From the NCBI GenBank assembly GCA_015058185.1, contig SVCV01000004.1:1-39023 (forward strand): DNA of 39,023 nt, given 5' to 3'. The DNA is from Clostridiales bacterium. Lineage in GTDB: Bacteria; Bacillota; Clostridia; Peptostreptococcales; Anaerovoracaceae. Shown here piece after piece: positions 1 to 9,540 of this stretch. Every line of letters begins with the position of its first letter. Positions within the stretch are counted from its first letter, which is position 1. A program made the translations under genes and the position numbers. The notes beneath the pieces are model-generated. The model made no database searches, was not told where the DNA came from, and saw only the letters and a program-made list of their open reading frames with translations.

Positions 1-2
1 TC

Positions 3-1070
3 GGACTGATTGGACCGAAGTTCGCCGTTTTGGCTGTGATACTGCCCTGCATGCTCATGACCTACGGCGGCATCAGCCTTTTCGTCGTGGTTTTCGTGGT
101 GTATCCCATGGGTTACGCCATCTACCGGGCGGCGGATCTTCCCCGGACTCTACTGCCCAGCGCCATCGCTTTGGGTGCCTTCGGGGTGACCATGATGGCC
201 ATTCCCGGATCTCCCCAGATCCAAAACATCATCCCCACCGAATACTTCGGCACCACTCCCGCCGCGGCTCCCCTCATGGGGATCATTTCGGCAGTTTTAA
301 TGTTCGTGCCGGGTTACCTTTACTTAGAATACCGGGTGCGGCAGGTGCGGAAAGCCGGTCTTGGCTTTACTGAGGATCCCAAGCATAAGGAGTTGGAAGG
401 GTTGGACAATCTCCCCTCCTGGCACTGGCTTTGCGGCCTGGTTCCCTTGATCGTAGTCGTGCTCATGCTCAACCTTTTGCCCAAGGCTTTAGCCAGTGCC
501 GGTTTAGCGGACTGGACGCCGAACCAGGCTGTGGTCGTGGCGCTGCTGGGCGGGATCGCCGTTGCCTGCGCTATGAACGCAAAGCAGGCCAAGCGGCTTA
601 TGCCCGCTATCAATTTGGGAGCTCAGGGTTCTGTGGGCGCCATTATGAACACCGCCTGCGCCGTAGGTTTTGGGGCCGTCATCAAGGCCGTTCCGGGGTT
701 TGAACTTCTGAAAAACGCCCTCCTCAATATGCCCGGCAACATCCTCTTCACCGAAGCGGTAACGGTCAATGTGTTGGCCGGTGCCACAGGCTCCGCTTCC
801 GGAGGCATGACCATCGTGCTGGAAGCTATGGCAGGACAATTTATGGCAAACGCCGCAGCTGCTGGCATCAGCCCGGAACTTTTACACCGGGTAGCGGCAA
901 TGGCTTCCGGCGGCTTAGACACCCTGCCCCACAACGGCGCGGTATTGACCCTTTTGGCCGTATCCAACTGTACTCACAAAGAATCCTATAAAGATCTCTT
1001 CATCGCCTGTGTGATCCCGCCGGTGACCGTAGGATTGGTCATTCCCCTGATCTGGGGACTGTTTATCTAA
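3..1070 (+). CDS. GntP/citrate-proton symporter family permease, 5'-truncated by window edge
   Basis: Hydrophobic multi-span protein with GntP-like segments (PGSPQIQNIIPTEYFGTTPAAAP, TACAVGFGAVIKAVPGF, LLHRVAAMASGGLDTLPHNGAV); frame is open to the window start. Confidence 0.85.
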   Translation, partial: GLIGPKFAVLAVILPCMLMTYGGISLFVVVFVVYPMGYAIYRAADLPRTLLPSAIALGAFGVTMMAIPGSPQIQNIIPTEYFGTTPAAAPLMGIISAVLMFVPGYLYLEYRVRQVRKAGLGFTEDPKHKELEGLDNLPSWHWLCGLVPLIVVVLMLNLLPKALASAGLADWTPNQAVVVALLGGIAVACAMNAKQAKRLMPAINLGAQGSVGAIMNTACAVGFGAVIKAVPGFELLKNALLNMPGNILFTEAVTVNVLAGATGSASGGMTIVLEAMAGQFMANAAAAGISPELLHRVAAMASGGLDTLPHNGAVLTLLAVSNCTHKESYKDLFIACVIPPVTVGLVIPLIWGLFI

Positions 1071-1071
1071 A

Positions 1072-1108
1072 AAACAAAAGCCTCCCTTGCGAAAGGGAGG
1101 CTGTTTTT
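1072..1108 (+). terminator. Rho-independent terminator after the permease (possibly bidirectional)
   Basis: GCCTCCCTT-GCG-AAAGGGAGGC stem followed by TGTTTTT, A-rich on the 5' side. Confidence 0.85.
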
Positions 1109-1199
1109 ATGCGATTCGTTTGGTTGGTAGGAGGTTATATAATGAGGCCCTGTCATCAGCCTCACTATAATCTATTCTCCAAAAGCAAAATGGGTGACA

Positions 1200-2351
1200 C
1201 TATTCTTCTGTTTTTTCGGCTTTGGGCGGCCGCTGTCCGTAGTACTGATAGTAGCAAACTTCCATGGCGCCATTGTACAGCTTTCTGCGCCGGTCCGCCT
1301 TTCTCGGCATCTGCCCTTCAAATTCCTTATCCGCCGTGATCAGATACATGGACCAGGTGGGGTTCTTTTCCAGGAAGGACTTCAAAGATTCATAGATGGA
1401 TCCCAGATCCTTTGCGCTGCCGATCCGCTCGCCGTAAGGGGGATTGGCAATGATGATGCCGTAATCCTGCTTGGCCGTAAGCTTTTCTGCAGGAGCCTGG
1501 GTGAAGGTGATGCAGTCATCCACACCGGCTTCTTCCGCATTTTCCTGTGCCGCCCGGATGGCCCGACCATCGATATCGGAGGCAAGGATCTGTACATCTG
1601 CATCGTAGTCGATCACGGCGTAGGCAGCTTTCCGCTCTTCCTGCCAAAGGTTCTTGGGAATGGCTTCCCAGTCTTCGGAAACAAATTTCCGGGAAAGACC
1701 CGGGGCAATGTTTCGGGCGATCATAGCCGCTTCGATGGGAATGGTGCCGGATCCGCAGAAAGGATCCACAAGCAGCCTTCCGGTCTTCCAGAAAGACAGC
1801 TGAACCATAGCCGCAGCCAAGGTCTCCTTAATGGGCGCCGCCACATCTTTTACCCGGTAGCCTCTCTTGTGGAGGCCGGGGCCGGTGGTGTCCAAAGTTA
1901 CGGTGACCCGATCCTTCAAAATGGTGATTTTGATGGTAAACAAAGCACCGGTTTCTTCAAAGCGCTCTACGGGATAGGTCTCCTTCAGCTTCTCAACGAT
2001 GGCTTTCTTGGCGATGGCCTGACAATCGGGAACGCTGTGGAGCTTGGAGCGAACGGAGGTCCCGGTAACGGTAAATTTCCCGTCCAAAGGGATCCATGCG
2101 GCCCAGTCGATGGCCTTGACCTGTTGGAACAATTCCTCAAAAGTAAAAGCCGTGAACTCCCCAAGCTTAAGCAGCACCCGATCGGCGCTGCGAAGCCAGA
2201 GATTGGACTTGACCACGGCTCGTTCATCTCCTATATAGGTTATTTTTGCATCTTCGGACTTTAAAATTTTGAAGCCGAGAGCTTCTACCTCCCGCTTAAC
2301 AACAGCCTCCAGGCCGAAGGTTGCGGTGGCGATCAGTTCGAGTTTAGACAT
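1200..2351 (-). CDS. THUMP-domain class I SAM-dependent RNA methyltransferase (RlmL/YpsC-like)
   Basis: N-terminal ATATFGLEAVVKREVEALGF, DPFCGSGTIPIEAAMIARNIAPG, and NPPYGERIG motif. Confidence 0.92.
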   Translation of the reverse strand: MSKLELIATATFGLEAVVKREVEALGFKILKSEDAKITYIGDERAVVKSNLWLRSADRVLLKLGEFTAFTFEELFQQVKAIDWAAWIPLDGKFTVTGTSVRSKLHSVPDCQAIAKKAIVEKLKETYPVERFEETGALFTIKITILKDRVTVTLDTTGPGLHKRGYRVKDVAAPIKETLAAAMVQLSFWKTGRLLVDPFCGSGTIPIEAAMIARNIAPGLSRKFVSEDWEAIPKNLWQEERKAAYAVIDYDADVQILASDIDGRAIRAAQENAEEAGVDDCITFTQAPAEKLTAKQDYGIIIANPPYGERIGSAKDLGSIYESLKSFLEKNPTWSMYLITADKEFEGQMPRKADRRRKLYNGAMEVCYYQYYGQRPPKAEKTEE

Positions 2352-3366
2352 AAGGCTTTCTCTTCTTCGGGGAGGTTCTTTCCAGGGCTTCCATGGAAAT
2401 CAGAGCCTGGCCGGTACCTACAGCAACGCAGGACTTGGGATCCTCCGCGATCCATACGGGGATCTCGGTGAATTCAGCAATTCTCTTATCGAGGCCATAC
2501 AGCAATGCACCGCCGCCGGTGAGGCAGATACCGGTGTTGCTGATGTCCGCAGCCAGTTCGGGAGGAGTTTCTTCCAAAACGGCATGGATCGCTTCACAGA
2601 TGGTCTGCAGATGTTCTTCCAATGCATCCATCATTTCTCTGGAGGTCACTTCCACGGACTTGGGGAAACCGGTTACTAAGTCACGGCCCCGGCATTCCTT
2701 AACGATGACTTCGTCACGGGGATATGCGGTACCGATGGTCAGTTTCAGTTCTTCTGCGGTCCGTTCACCGATATACAGCTTATGGGCCTTCTTCATGTAT
2801 TTTACGATGGCATCGTCAAACTTGTCGCCGGCAACCTTAACGGATGCGCTGGCAACGATGCCGCCTAAAGAAATAACCGCGATGTCAGTGGTGCCGCCGC
2901 CGATGTCGATGACCATGCAGCCGTCGGGTTTGGCAATGTCCAGTCCCGCGCCGATGGCAGCTGCTACAGGTTCTTCCATCAGGTAAACGGACTTACCGCC
3001 GGCCTGAGTAGCAGCGTCAACTACCGCTCTTCTTTCCACTTCCGTTACGCCGGAGGGAACGCAGACCATGATTTGGGGCTTGAACAGCCGGCCGCTTCCG
3101 CAGGCCTTCCGGATAAAGTATTTCAGCATCCGTTCCGTAATGTCGTAATCGGAGATAACGCCGTCACGAAGAGGTCTTACGGCAACGATATTGCTGGGAG
3201 TACGGCCCAGCATCAGACGGGCTTCCTCACCAACTGCAAGAATTTCATTGGTTTCACGATTGATGGCAACTACGGAGGGTTCATTGAGAACAACTCCCTT
3301 GCCCTTTATATACACCAGAACGTTAGCGGTTCCGAGGTCGATTCCTACCACATTTGCTAAGCTCAA
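2344..3366 (-). CDS. mreB: MreB/Mbl rod-shape-determining actin homologue, probable TTG start
   Basis: VGIDLGTANVLVYIKGKGVVLNEPSVVA, DIGGGTTDIAVISLGG, GGGALLYGLDKRIAEFTEIPV; TTG start placed at 3366 because AGGAGG lies just upstream (about 3373-3378). Confidence 0.93.
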   Translation of the reverse strand: MSLANVVGIDLGTANVLVYIKGKGVVLNEPSVVAINRETNEILAVGEEARLMLGRTPSNIVAVRPLRDGVISDYDITERMLKYFIRKACGSGRLFKPQIMVCVPSGVTEVERRAVVDAATQAGGKSVYLMEEPVAAAIGAGLDIAKPDGCMVIDIGGGTTDIAVISLGGIVASASVKVAGDKFDDAIVKYMKKAHKLYIGERTAEELKLTIGTAYPRDEVIVKECRGRDLVTGFPKSVEVTSREMMDALEEHLQTICEAIHAVLEETPPELAADISNTGICLTGGGALLYGLDKRIAEFTEIPVWIAEDPKSCVAVGTGQALISMEALERTSPKKRKPYV

Positions 3367-3530
3367 TTTGTTTCCTCCTGTCCCTTTGGCCCTCCCGGGC
3401 CGTTTTTTTCTCTCTAATCCGGGCACAATACGCCCATTTATACTATTATATCCCCTATATTTGGCTTTTTCAAATTATATTTGTGTATAAGCGATGATTT
3501 TTTGAATTTTATAGTGTTTTTTACCGGATT

Positions 3531-4001
3531 TTACTGCCAATCCTTGCAAATATCCACCCAGGAAACACAAGAGGAGTATTCTTCAAGTTCCGGAATGGTC
3601 AATTCAATGGCGCTGTTGCTGCTTCCGCAGGCCGGAAAAACCGTGGAAAAACGCTTCAAAGATTCGTCCAGGTACACATCCACACCGGGATTTACTGCAA
3701 AAGGACACACCCCGCCCACAGCATGGCCGATCAGAGTCACAGCCTCATCGGGAGTCAGCATCTTGGCCTTGGCCCCAAAGAGAGCCTTATACCTCCCATT
3801 GTCGATCCGGGCATCCCCGGCAGCTACGATCAGAATGGGCTGTTCCTTTACCATGAAAGACAAAGTCTTTGCGATCCGGGCAGGCTCACAGCCCACCGCC
3901 TGAGCCGCCAGCTCCACCGTGGCACTGGACACGGGAAACTCCAAAACCCGATCCTCCATACCCTTGCTTCTGAAATATGCTCTTACTTTTTCAATAGACA
4001 T
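3531..4001 (-). CDS. YbaK/EbsC-family aminoacyl-tRNA deacylase-like protein
   Basis: MSIEKVRAYFRSKGMEDRVLEFPVSSATVELAAQAVGCEPARIAKTLSFMV and GHAVGGVCPFAV motif; internal ATG at 4001 preferred. Confidence 0.88.
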   Translation of the reverse strand: MSIEKVRAYFRSKGMEDRVLEFPVSSATVELAAQAVGCEPARIAKTLSFMVKEQPILIVAAGDARIDNGRYKALFGAKAKMLTPDEAVTLIGHAVGGVCPFAVNPGVDVYLDESLKRFSTVFPACGSSNSAIELTIPELEEYSSCVSWVDICKDWQ

Positions 4002-4012
4002 CCTATATCTCC

Positions 4013-4648
4013 TTAAATCCCGATGGAGCCGAGGCACAGCTCGCCCATGTATTCGCAGGCATCTTCCATCACATGCACCGGTTTATAGCGATGGAACGAA
4101 ATGGTCAGATCCGCCCGGACCGTATCCGGATCCGGCTGGCCAAGATCTCCGTTCAGGCCGCTGGGAATATCCAAAGCAGCAACCTTTGCACCGGACTGAT
4201 TCACCGCCCGGGTCCAGGTCCTCACCTCAGGCTTCAGTTCTCCATGAAAGCCTGTGCCGTAAATGGCATCCACCACAAGCCCTGCACCCTGCAAAACTGC
4301 CGCAGGATCTTCCGGAGACTCTTTCACAGACACGCCAAGAGGCTCCAAAAGGCCGAAATTAGCCACGGAATCCGTAGTTTTGGGATAACCGTCCACCAAA
4401 ACCACAACAGGCTCCCAACCGGCTTCTTTTAACTTTCGGGCCACCACAAACCCATCGCCGCCGTTATTGCCCTTGCCGCAAAGGATCGCCGCCCGGGGAC
4501 CGGCATCCGGAAACCTTTCTACAATTTTATGGAAAGCGGAGGTTCCGGCATTCTCCATCATCTGATAGTAGGAGGTGCCGGCGGCATCCGCCAATCGCTC
4601 GATCTCTTTCATCTCTGCACAGGTCACGACCTCATGTACAGTATTCAT
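4013..4648 (-). CDS. nnrE: NAD(P)H-hydrate epimerase (YjeF N-terminal domain)
   Basis: CAEMKEIERLADAAGTSYYQMMENAG, ILCGKGNNGGDGFVVARKL, DIPSGLNGDLG; ends without an ADP-dependent dehydratase domain. Confidence 0.9.
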   Translation of the reverse strand: MNTVHEVVTCAEMKEIERLADAAGTSYYQMMENAGTSAFHKIVERFPDAGPRAAILCGKGNNGGDGFVVARKLKEAGWEPVVVLVDGYPKTTDSVANFGLLEPLGVSVKESPEDPAAVLQGAGLVVDAIYGTGFHGELKPEVRTWTRAVNQSGAKVAALDIPSGLNGDLGQPDPDTVRADLTISFHRYKPVHVMEDACEYMGELCLGSIGI

Positions 4649-4661
4649 TCTTTTCGCTCCT

Positions 4662-5885
4662 TTACAGATCCTCTTCCAAAAGGTCATCCCGGGGATCCTC
4701 CGAAGCCTTGCCGGCCAGTCTTCCCCGAACCAAAGAATCGGACCCAAATCGCTTTCGGATCTGGTCCACTACCTGATCCACCTTTTCATCTTTCAGGGGG
4801 TCGGAATACTCCGTCAGGGAAAGCTGCAGCTCGCCCTGGGGCGCCAGCCCGGAAACCGATACGGTGATCTGACGGATGGGTGCTCCCTTCCAAAGTTCAT
4901 CCAGCAAACGGAAAGCCTGATTTTTGATCTCCGTCGTGGACGCCGTATAAGCGGGCAAAAGCCTTTGGCGGGAAACCTTCCGGAAATCCGAATAGGTCAA
5001 GGATAAGGTGACCACATTGCAGGTGGATTCGCCCGCCCGCAGCCGCATGGAAACCTTGTCCACCAGGCTGAGAATAATTCCCCGGGCCTCGTCCCGATTG
5101 GTCACATCGTGGCTCACGGTGATCCCGTTCCCATAGCCCTTTTGGGGGATCTCCCCAATGGTATGAACGGGAGAATTATCGATGCCCCTGGCATATTGCC
5201 AAATGGTCTCTCCATGGCTCTTCAAAATAGAACGCAGGTAAGCAGGGTCCGCCTGGGCCAAATCGCCGATGGTTCGGATGTTGCTCTTGATCAGCTTTCG
5301 CTCCGCCGCAGGCCCCACCATGAACAGGTCTCTTACGGGAAGGGGCCAAAGCTTGTCCGGGATCTCCTCCGGCCAAAGGGTGTGGACCCGGTTGGGCTTC
5401 TCCAGCTCGGAAGCCATCTTGGCCAAAAGCTTGTTGCTGGATACCCCCACATTGACCGTAAAGCCAAGTTCTTCCCGGATCCGGTCCCGGATCTCGTAGG
5501 CGACCTTTTCCGCCGGTCCGAAACGGCTTTCCGAAGAGGTGTAGTCCAGCCAGTATTCGTCGATGGAAAACCGCTCGATTTGGGGCGTATATTCAGAAAG
5601 CAAGGCATACATTGCCTTGCTGTACTGTGCGTATAACTTATGATCCGGGGGGAAGAGTTCCAAATTCGGACACTTCCGGAAAGCCTCAAAAAGGCTTTCG
5701 CCGGTACGGATCCCCTTCTTTTTGGCGGAAGTGGATTTGGCCAATATCACACCGTGGCGCTGCTCGGGATCCCCGGCAATGGCAGAATCGATCTCCCGAA
5801 TATCCACCGGATGCCCGTTCTTCAAAAGCTCCGCAGCGGTCCAGCTCAAATAGGCACTGTTGGCGTCAACGTGGAGAACGATCAC
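4662..5885 (-). CDS. dinB: Y-family DNA polymerase IV-like protein
   Basis: MIVLHVDANSAYLSW, FSIDEYWLDYT, GVSSNKLLAKMASELEKPN motifs of DinB/UmuC family. Confidence 0.92.
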   Translation of the reverse strand: MIVLHVDANSAYLSWTAAELLKNGHPVDIREIDSAIAGDPEQRHGVILAKSTSAKKKGIRTGESLFEAFRKCPNLELFPPDHKLYAQYSKAMYALLSEYTPQIERFSIDEYWLDYTSSESRFGPAEKVAYEIRDRIREELGFTVNVGVSSNKLLAKMASELEKPNRVHTLWPEEIPDKLWPLPVRDLFMVGPAAERKLIKSNIRTIGDLAQADPAYLRSILKSHGETIWQYARGIDNSPVHTIGEIPQKGYGNGITVSHDVTNRDEARGIILSLVDKVSMRLRAGESTCNVVTLSLTYSDFRKVSRQRLLPAYTASTTEIKNQAFRLLDELWKGAPIRQITVSVSGLAPQGELQLSLTEYSDPLKDEKVDQVVDQIRKRFGSDSLVRGRLAGKASEDPRDDLLEEDL

Positions 5886-6427
5886 TCTGCATCACCAACG
5901 CCGGAAGTGTTCAGAATGTGCTGGTCAATAATGTGTTCTGCAGTCTTGGTGTCCGCAGCCACGCAAACCACTACATACTTTCCGTGGCATTCCACAACGG
6001 CCTGTTCCAACCGAACCACTTCTTCGGGAATATAGTCTTCATAGGACAGGATCTGATCTGCGATGTGCTCCTGGGCTACGATCAGAAATTCATCGGCCTG
6101 GTTTCCGTCAGCCAGCTCAAAGACTGCGATTTCTTCCGCAGTGGCACCGCTTCCGTAATAGAAAACGCCCTTTCCGCCTTCGGGGATCTCATAGTAGAGG
6201 GAGATCATTTCGTCGTCGATGCGGAACAGCTCGTCCTCAAAAGCCACACCTTCCAAAAGTTCTGCGGCAAGACCTTCAATGTCCGCCTTGACCTCCTTGA
6301 AGGGAGGAGCATCCCCTTCCACGACATTGCTGTCGCCACAGGCACAAAGGCCGAGAGCCAGGATCAGAGCCAATATGATCAATAAAAATCTCTTCTTAAA
6401 CATGTTCTTTCTCGATTCCCTTTTCAA
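5882..6427 (-). CDS. DUF4358-like lipoprotein
   Basis: Signal peptide and lipobox LGLCACGDS; body resembles DUF4358 domain; start may be internal ATG MFKKRF. Confidence 0.75.
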   Translation of the reverse strand: MKRESRKNMFKKRFLLIILALILALGLCACGDSNVVEGDAPPFKEVKADIEGLAAELLEGVAFEDELFRIDDEMISLYYEIPEGGKGVFYYGSGATAEEIAVFELADGNQADEFLIVAQEHIADQILSYEDYIPEEVVRLEQAVVECHGKYVVVCVAADTKTAEHIIDQHILNTSGVGDAE

Positions 6428-6435
6428 ACTATCTT

Positions 6436-7719
6436 TTATACTTCAGGAGTTTCCGGCTGCGGGGGTTCTTCCGGCTCCGAAGGATCCGGTGCAGGTTCAT
6501 CCGCAGGCACATCCGGTGTTTCGGAAGGGATCGCAGGCACAGGTTCCGGCTGCGGAGGCTCTTCAGGCGCGGGCTCCGGTTCCGGAGTCGGAGTTACAGG
6601 TACCGGATCGGGTCCAGGCGCAGGTTCCGGAGAAGGAGCAGGCACAGGTTCCGGTGCCGGTGCGGGACTGGGTGCAGGAGCCGGTGCGGGAGGCTCCGGC
6701 TTTTCCGCAGGTTCTTCCGGAGCAACCGGTGCATTGGGATCCGCAAAGGCTTCCCCACCTACGGTATGATTCTTCAGATAGGCCAGCCACTTTTCGCACC
6801 AGGGCTTCTTCAGATGGATGCCGTCAAAGGCAGCCTCTTCCGGCAGATTCCCCTCTTCATCCGTAAGGGCCGTGACCAGATATACGTAGTATACTTCTTT
6901 CTTTTGGGCCATTTCCCGGATCAGTTCGTTGTACATGGCGATGCGCTCATTGTTGATGTCGCCGCCCTCGTCATTTTTCGCCTTGGTCACAGGGATCAGG
7001 GACTGTACATAGATCTGTGCATCCGGGTTGATGCCCCGAATGTGATCGATGATCTGTTCATAGCCTTCGATAAATTTGTGCGGATAAACCCAGCCCATCT
7101 CGTTGATGCCCAGCATCAGATAGACCTTGGAGAATTCCATCTGTTCCAAAGCCGCCATGACCGTCAGCTTTTCTTCGCCAACCTTTATGGCTTCCTTGGT
7201 AAAGGCCGTATCCACTTTCAGTCCCCGGCTGGTGAGAACTTTTGCATTGGGAAGTCCGCTGTACAGGGCAAAGCCTTCCGTCCGGGAGTCCCCTACGAAT
7301 ACCGCATCGTCAAACCAGGCGTTGGTCACGGGAACGCTTTCCGGTACCGCCCAGGCAAAATCAAATGCGACGGGATCATTGGATGCAGGTTCTTCTTCCG
7401 GAGCGGCTCCGGGAGCCGCGGGGGCAGGAAGGTCATCCTTTGCCTCCCCTACAGGTACCGAAGGTTCCTCAGCAGAATCCGGGGCGGAAACATCCCCTTC
7501 TGCAACTTCCGGCTGCTCATTCTGATCCAAAGAGGCTGCGGGAGGATTTGCATCCGCAGGTGCGTCCCCACTGTCATTGCCGCAGGCACAAAGACCGGCC
7601 ATGGCTCCCCCAAAAAGCACGACCAGCATCAAAACAAAAACAAACGAAGGCAAAGCCTTGCGGCTGCCTTCGTTATATTTGCTGCATTTTCTTCTCATCT
7701 CTTCCCTCTCCTTTTGCAT
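6436..7719 (-). CDS. SGNH/GDSL hydrolase-type lipoprotein with long Pro/Glu-rich C-terminal tail
   Basis: Lipobox GLCACGND; FVGDSRTEGF, LGINEMGW, DGIHL catalytic blocks; ~95 residue PAPAP/PEP-type C-terminus. Confidence 0.83.
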   Translation of the reverse strand: MQKEREEMRRKCSKYNEGSRKALPSFVFVLMLVVLFGGAMAGLCACGNDSGDAPADANPPAASLDQNEQPEVAEGDVSAPDSAEEPSVPVGEAKDDLPAPAAPGAAPEEEPASNDPVAFDFAWAVPESVPVTNAWFDDAVFVGDSRTEGFALYSGLPNAKVLTSRGLKVDTAFTKEAIKVGEEKLTVMAALEQMEFSKVYLMLGINEMGWVYPHKFIEGYEQIIDHIRGINPDAQIYVQSLIPVTKAKNDEGGDINNERIAMYNELIREMAQKKEVYYVYLVTALTDEEGNLPEEAAFDGIHLKKPWCEKWLAYLKNHTVGGEAFADPNAPVAPEEPAEKPEPPAPAPAPSPAPAPEPVPAPSPEPAPGPDPVPVTPTPEPEPAPEEPPQPEPVPAIPSETPDVPADEPAPDPSEPEEPPQPETPEV

Positions 7720-7815
7720 CCCTTTTGACGCGCCTTTCCCCTTATCGGGTACTCCGGCTGCACACAGTATTTTAGACGGAAGAGAACGAAAAAAGTTTAT
7801 TTTTTCTTGCTGTTT

Positions 7816-9204
7816 TTACAGTCCAATATCAGGAATAGTGGCAAGTCCCTTTTCCAGTTCTTCATCCGAAGGTACATAATCGGTCATAGTACCACTATTA
7901 TACGCCATATATGCGCTCAGGTCAAAGTATCCTGTGCCGGTTAAGCCAAAAAGAATAACTTTTTCTTCACCGGTTTCTTTGCAGCGGCGGGCTTCGTCCA
8001 AAGTAACCTTAATGGCGTGAGCAGATTCGGGTGCGGGCAGGATGCCTTCTACCTTTGCAAAGAGCTTTGCAGCTTCGAAAATTTCGGTCTGCTTTACGGA
8101 GCGGGCTTCATCCAGGTGGCCGTCATGATACAGCTGAGACAGAATGGGGCTCATGCCGTGGAACCGCAGTCCGCCGGAATGGCTGGATGCGGGGATGTAG
8201 CCGCTGCCGATGGTGTACATCTTTGCCAGAGGAGTGATGTGACCGGTGTCGCAGTAGTCGTAAGCGAAGCGGCCTCTGGTCAGAGAGGGACAGGAAGAAG
8301 GTTCTACGGCGATGAAGTGGGGATTCCGCTTTCCGGCCAGCTTGTCTTCCATGAATGCGGAGATCAGGCCGCCCAGGTTGGAGCCGCCGCCGGCACAGCC
8401 GATAACGATATCGGGATATTCATCATACTTGGCCATGGCAGCCTTGGCTTCCAGACCGATGATGCTCTGGTGGAGCATGACCTGATTCAGTACGCTGCCC
8501 AAAACGTAACGGTAACCGGGAGTGTTCAGTGCAACTTCAACGGCTTCGGAAATTGCGGTACCCAGGCTTCCGGGGTTGTCAGGATTGGCAGCCAGCATCT
8601 TCCGGCCGGCTTCGGTGGTGTCAGAGGGAGAAGGAACAACGCTGGCTCCGTAGGTTTCGATCACGCCCCGACGATAAGGCTTCTGCATAGCAGAGCACTT
8701 TACCATGTATACCAGGCATTCCAGACCGAAATAGCCGCAGGCCATAGACAGGGCAGTACCCCACTGGCCGGCACCGGTTTCGGTGGTAACGCCCTTCAGG
8801 CCCTGTTCCTTTGCGTAGTAAGCCTGAGCAATAGCGGAATTCAGCTTGTGGCTGCCGCTGGTGTTGCCGCCTTCGTACTTGTAGTAGATCCGTGCGGGAG
8901 TTCCCAAAGCCTCTTCCAGGCAGTAGGCTCTTACCAGGGGACCGGGACGGTACATCCGGTAGAAGTTCAGCACTTCGTCAGGAATGGGGATATACCGGTC
9001 GGTGGTATTCAGTTCCTGCTTGGCCAGTTCGGTGCAGAAAACAGGTTCCAGATCTTCTAAAGTTACAGGCTTGAAAGTCTTGGGATTCAGCAGAGGCTGC
9101 TGATCGGTCTTCATATCTGCCCGGACATTGTACCATGCGCTGGGCAGTTCGTTTTCCTTCAAATGTGTCTTGTAGGGAATGGTTTTGTTGGTGTTGATGT
9201 TCAT
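7816..9204 (-). CDS. trpB: TrpB-like pyridoxal-phosphate-dependent enzyme (TrpB2 type tryptophan synthase beta chain)
   Basis: RPGPLVRAYCLEEALGTPARIYYKYEGGNTSGSHKLNSA, ETGAGQWGTALS, GCAGGGSNLGG; N-terminal extension typical of TrpB2. Confidence 0.9.
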   Translation of the reverse strand: MNINTNKTIPYKTHLKENELPSAWYNVRADMKTDQQPLLNPKTFKPVTLEDLEPVFCTELAKQELNTTDRYIPIPDEVLNFYRMYRPGPLVRAYCLEEALGTPARIYYKYEGGNTSGSHKLNSAIAQAYYAKEQGLKGVTTETGAGQWGTALSMACGYFGLECLVYMVKCSAMQKPYRRGVIETYGASVVPSPSDTTEAGRKMLAANPDNPGSLGTAISEAVEVALNTPGYRYVLGSVLNQVMLHQSIIGLEAKAAMAKYDEYPDIVIGCAGGGSNLGGLISAFMEDKLAGKRNPHFIAVEPSSCPSLTRGRFAYDYCDTGHITPLAKMYTIGSGYIPASSHSGGLRFHGMSPILSQLYHDGHLDEARSVKQTEIFEAAKLFAKVEGILPAPESAHAIKVTLDEARRCKETGEEKVILFGLTGTGYFDLSAYMAYNSGTMTDYVPSDEELEKGLATIPDIGL

Positions 9205-9260
9205 TTCTGTTCCTCCTTCAGGTATTTCGGATGTTTCCGATGTGTATGGGGAGTTGAACT

Positions 9261-9534
9261 AAAAAAGCTCTCATCCCTGCTTTTGCTGGGACAAGAGCTG
9301 TAAGTCTCCTGCGGTGCCACCCGGCTTGACGCAATGCGCCCGCTCATACACACGATCATGTGTCAGCCTTTTCTAACGGGGAGCCATCACCCCGTCGCCC
9401 CTACTCAGTTGCCCTTTCGGTTTGCCCTCATCGGTCCATTCGTCCTTTCCTCCGCACTGCATTTCCACCATCAGCAGCTCTCTATACCGGGTCCAGAAGG
9501 GAGTACTACTCCGAATCTTCGGTTCTCAATATTA
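9261..9534 (-). promoter_or_regulatory. T-box leader (tryptophan specifier proposed) upstream of trpB2
   Basis: On minus strand: T-box motif AAGCCGGGTGGCACCGC (9311-9327), followed by terminator AGCTCTTGTCCCAGC-AAAA-GCAGGGATGAGAGCTTTTTT (9261-9299); stem-I-like region with GAATGGACC giving candidate specifier TGG at 9436-9438. Confidence 0.88.
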
Positions 9535-9540
9535 TGGACT

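Noticed and set aside
4013-4648. Possible bifunctional NnrE-NnrD
   Set aside because: The ORF ends after the epimerase domain and no dehydratase (NnrD) domain follows.
6563-6799. Cys/Gly/Ser-rich 78-aa minus-strand ORF (metallothionein-like appearance)
   Set aside because: Alternate frame of the low-complexity Pro-rich coding region of the SGNH lipoprotein; composition is an artefact of the repeats.
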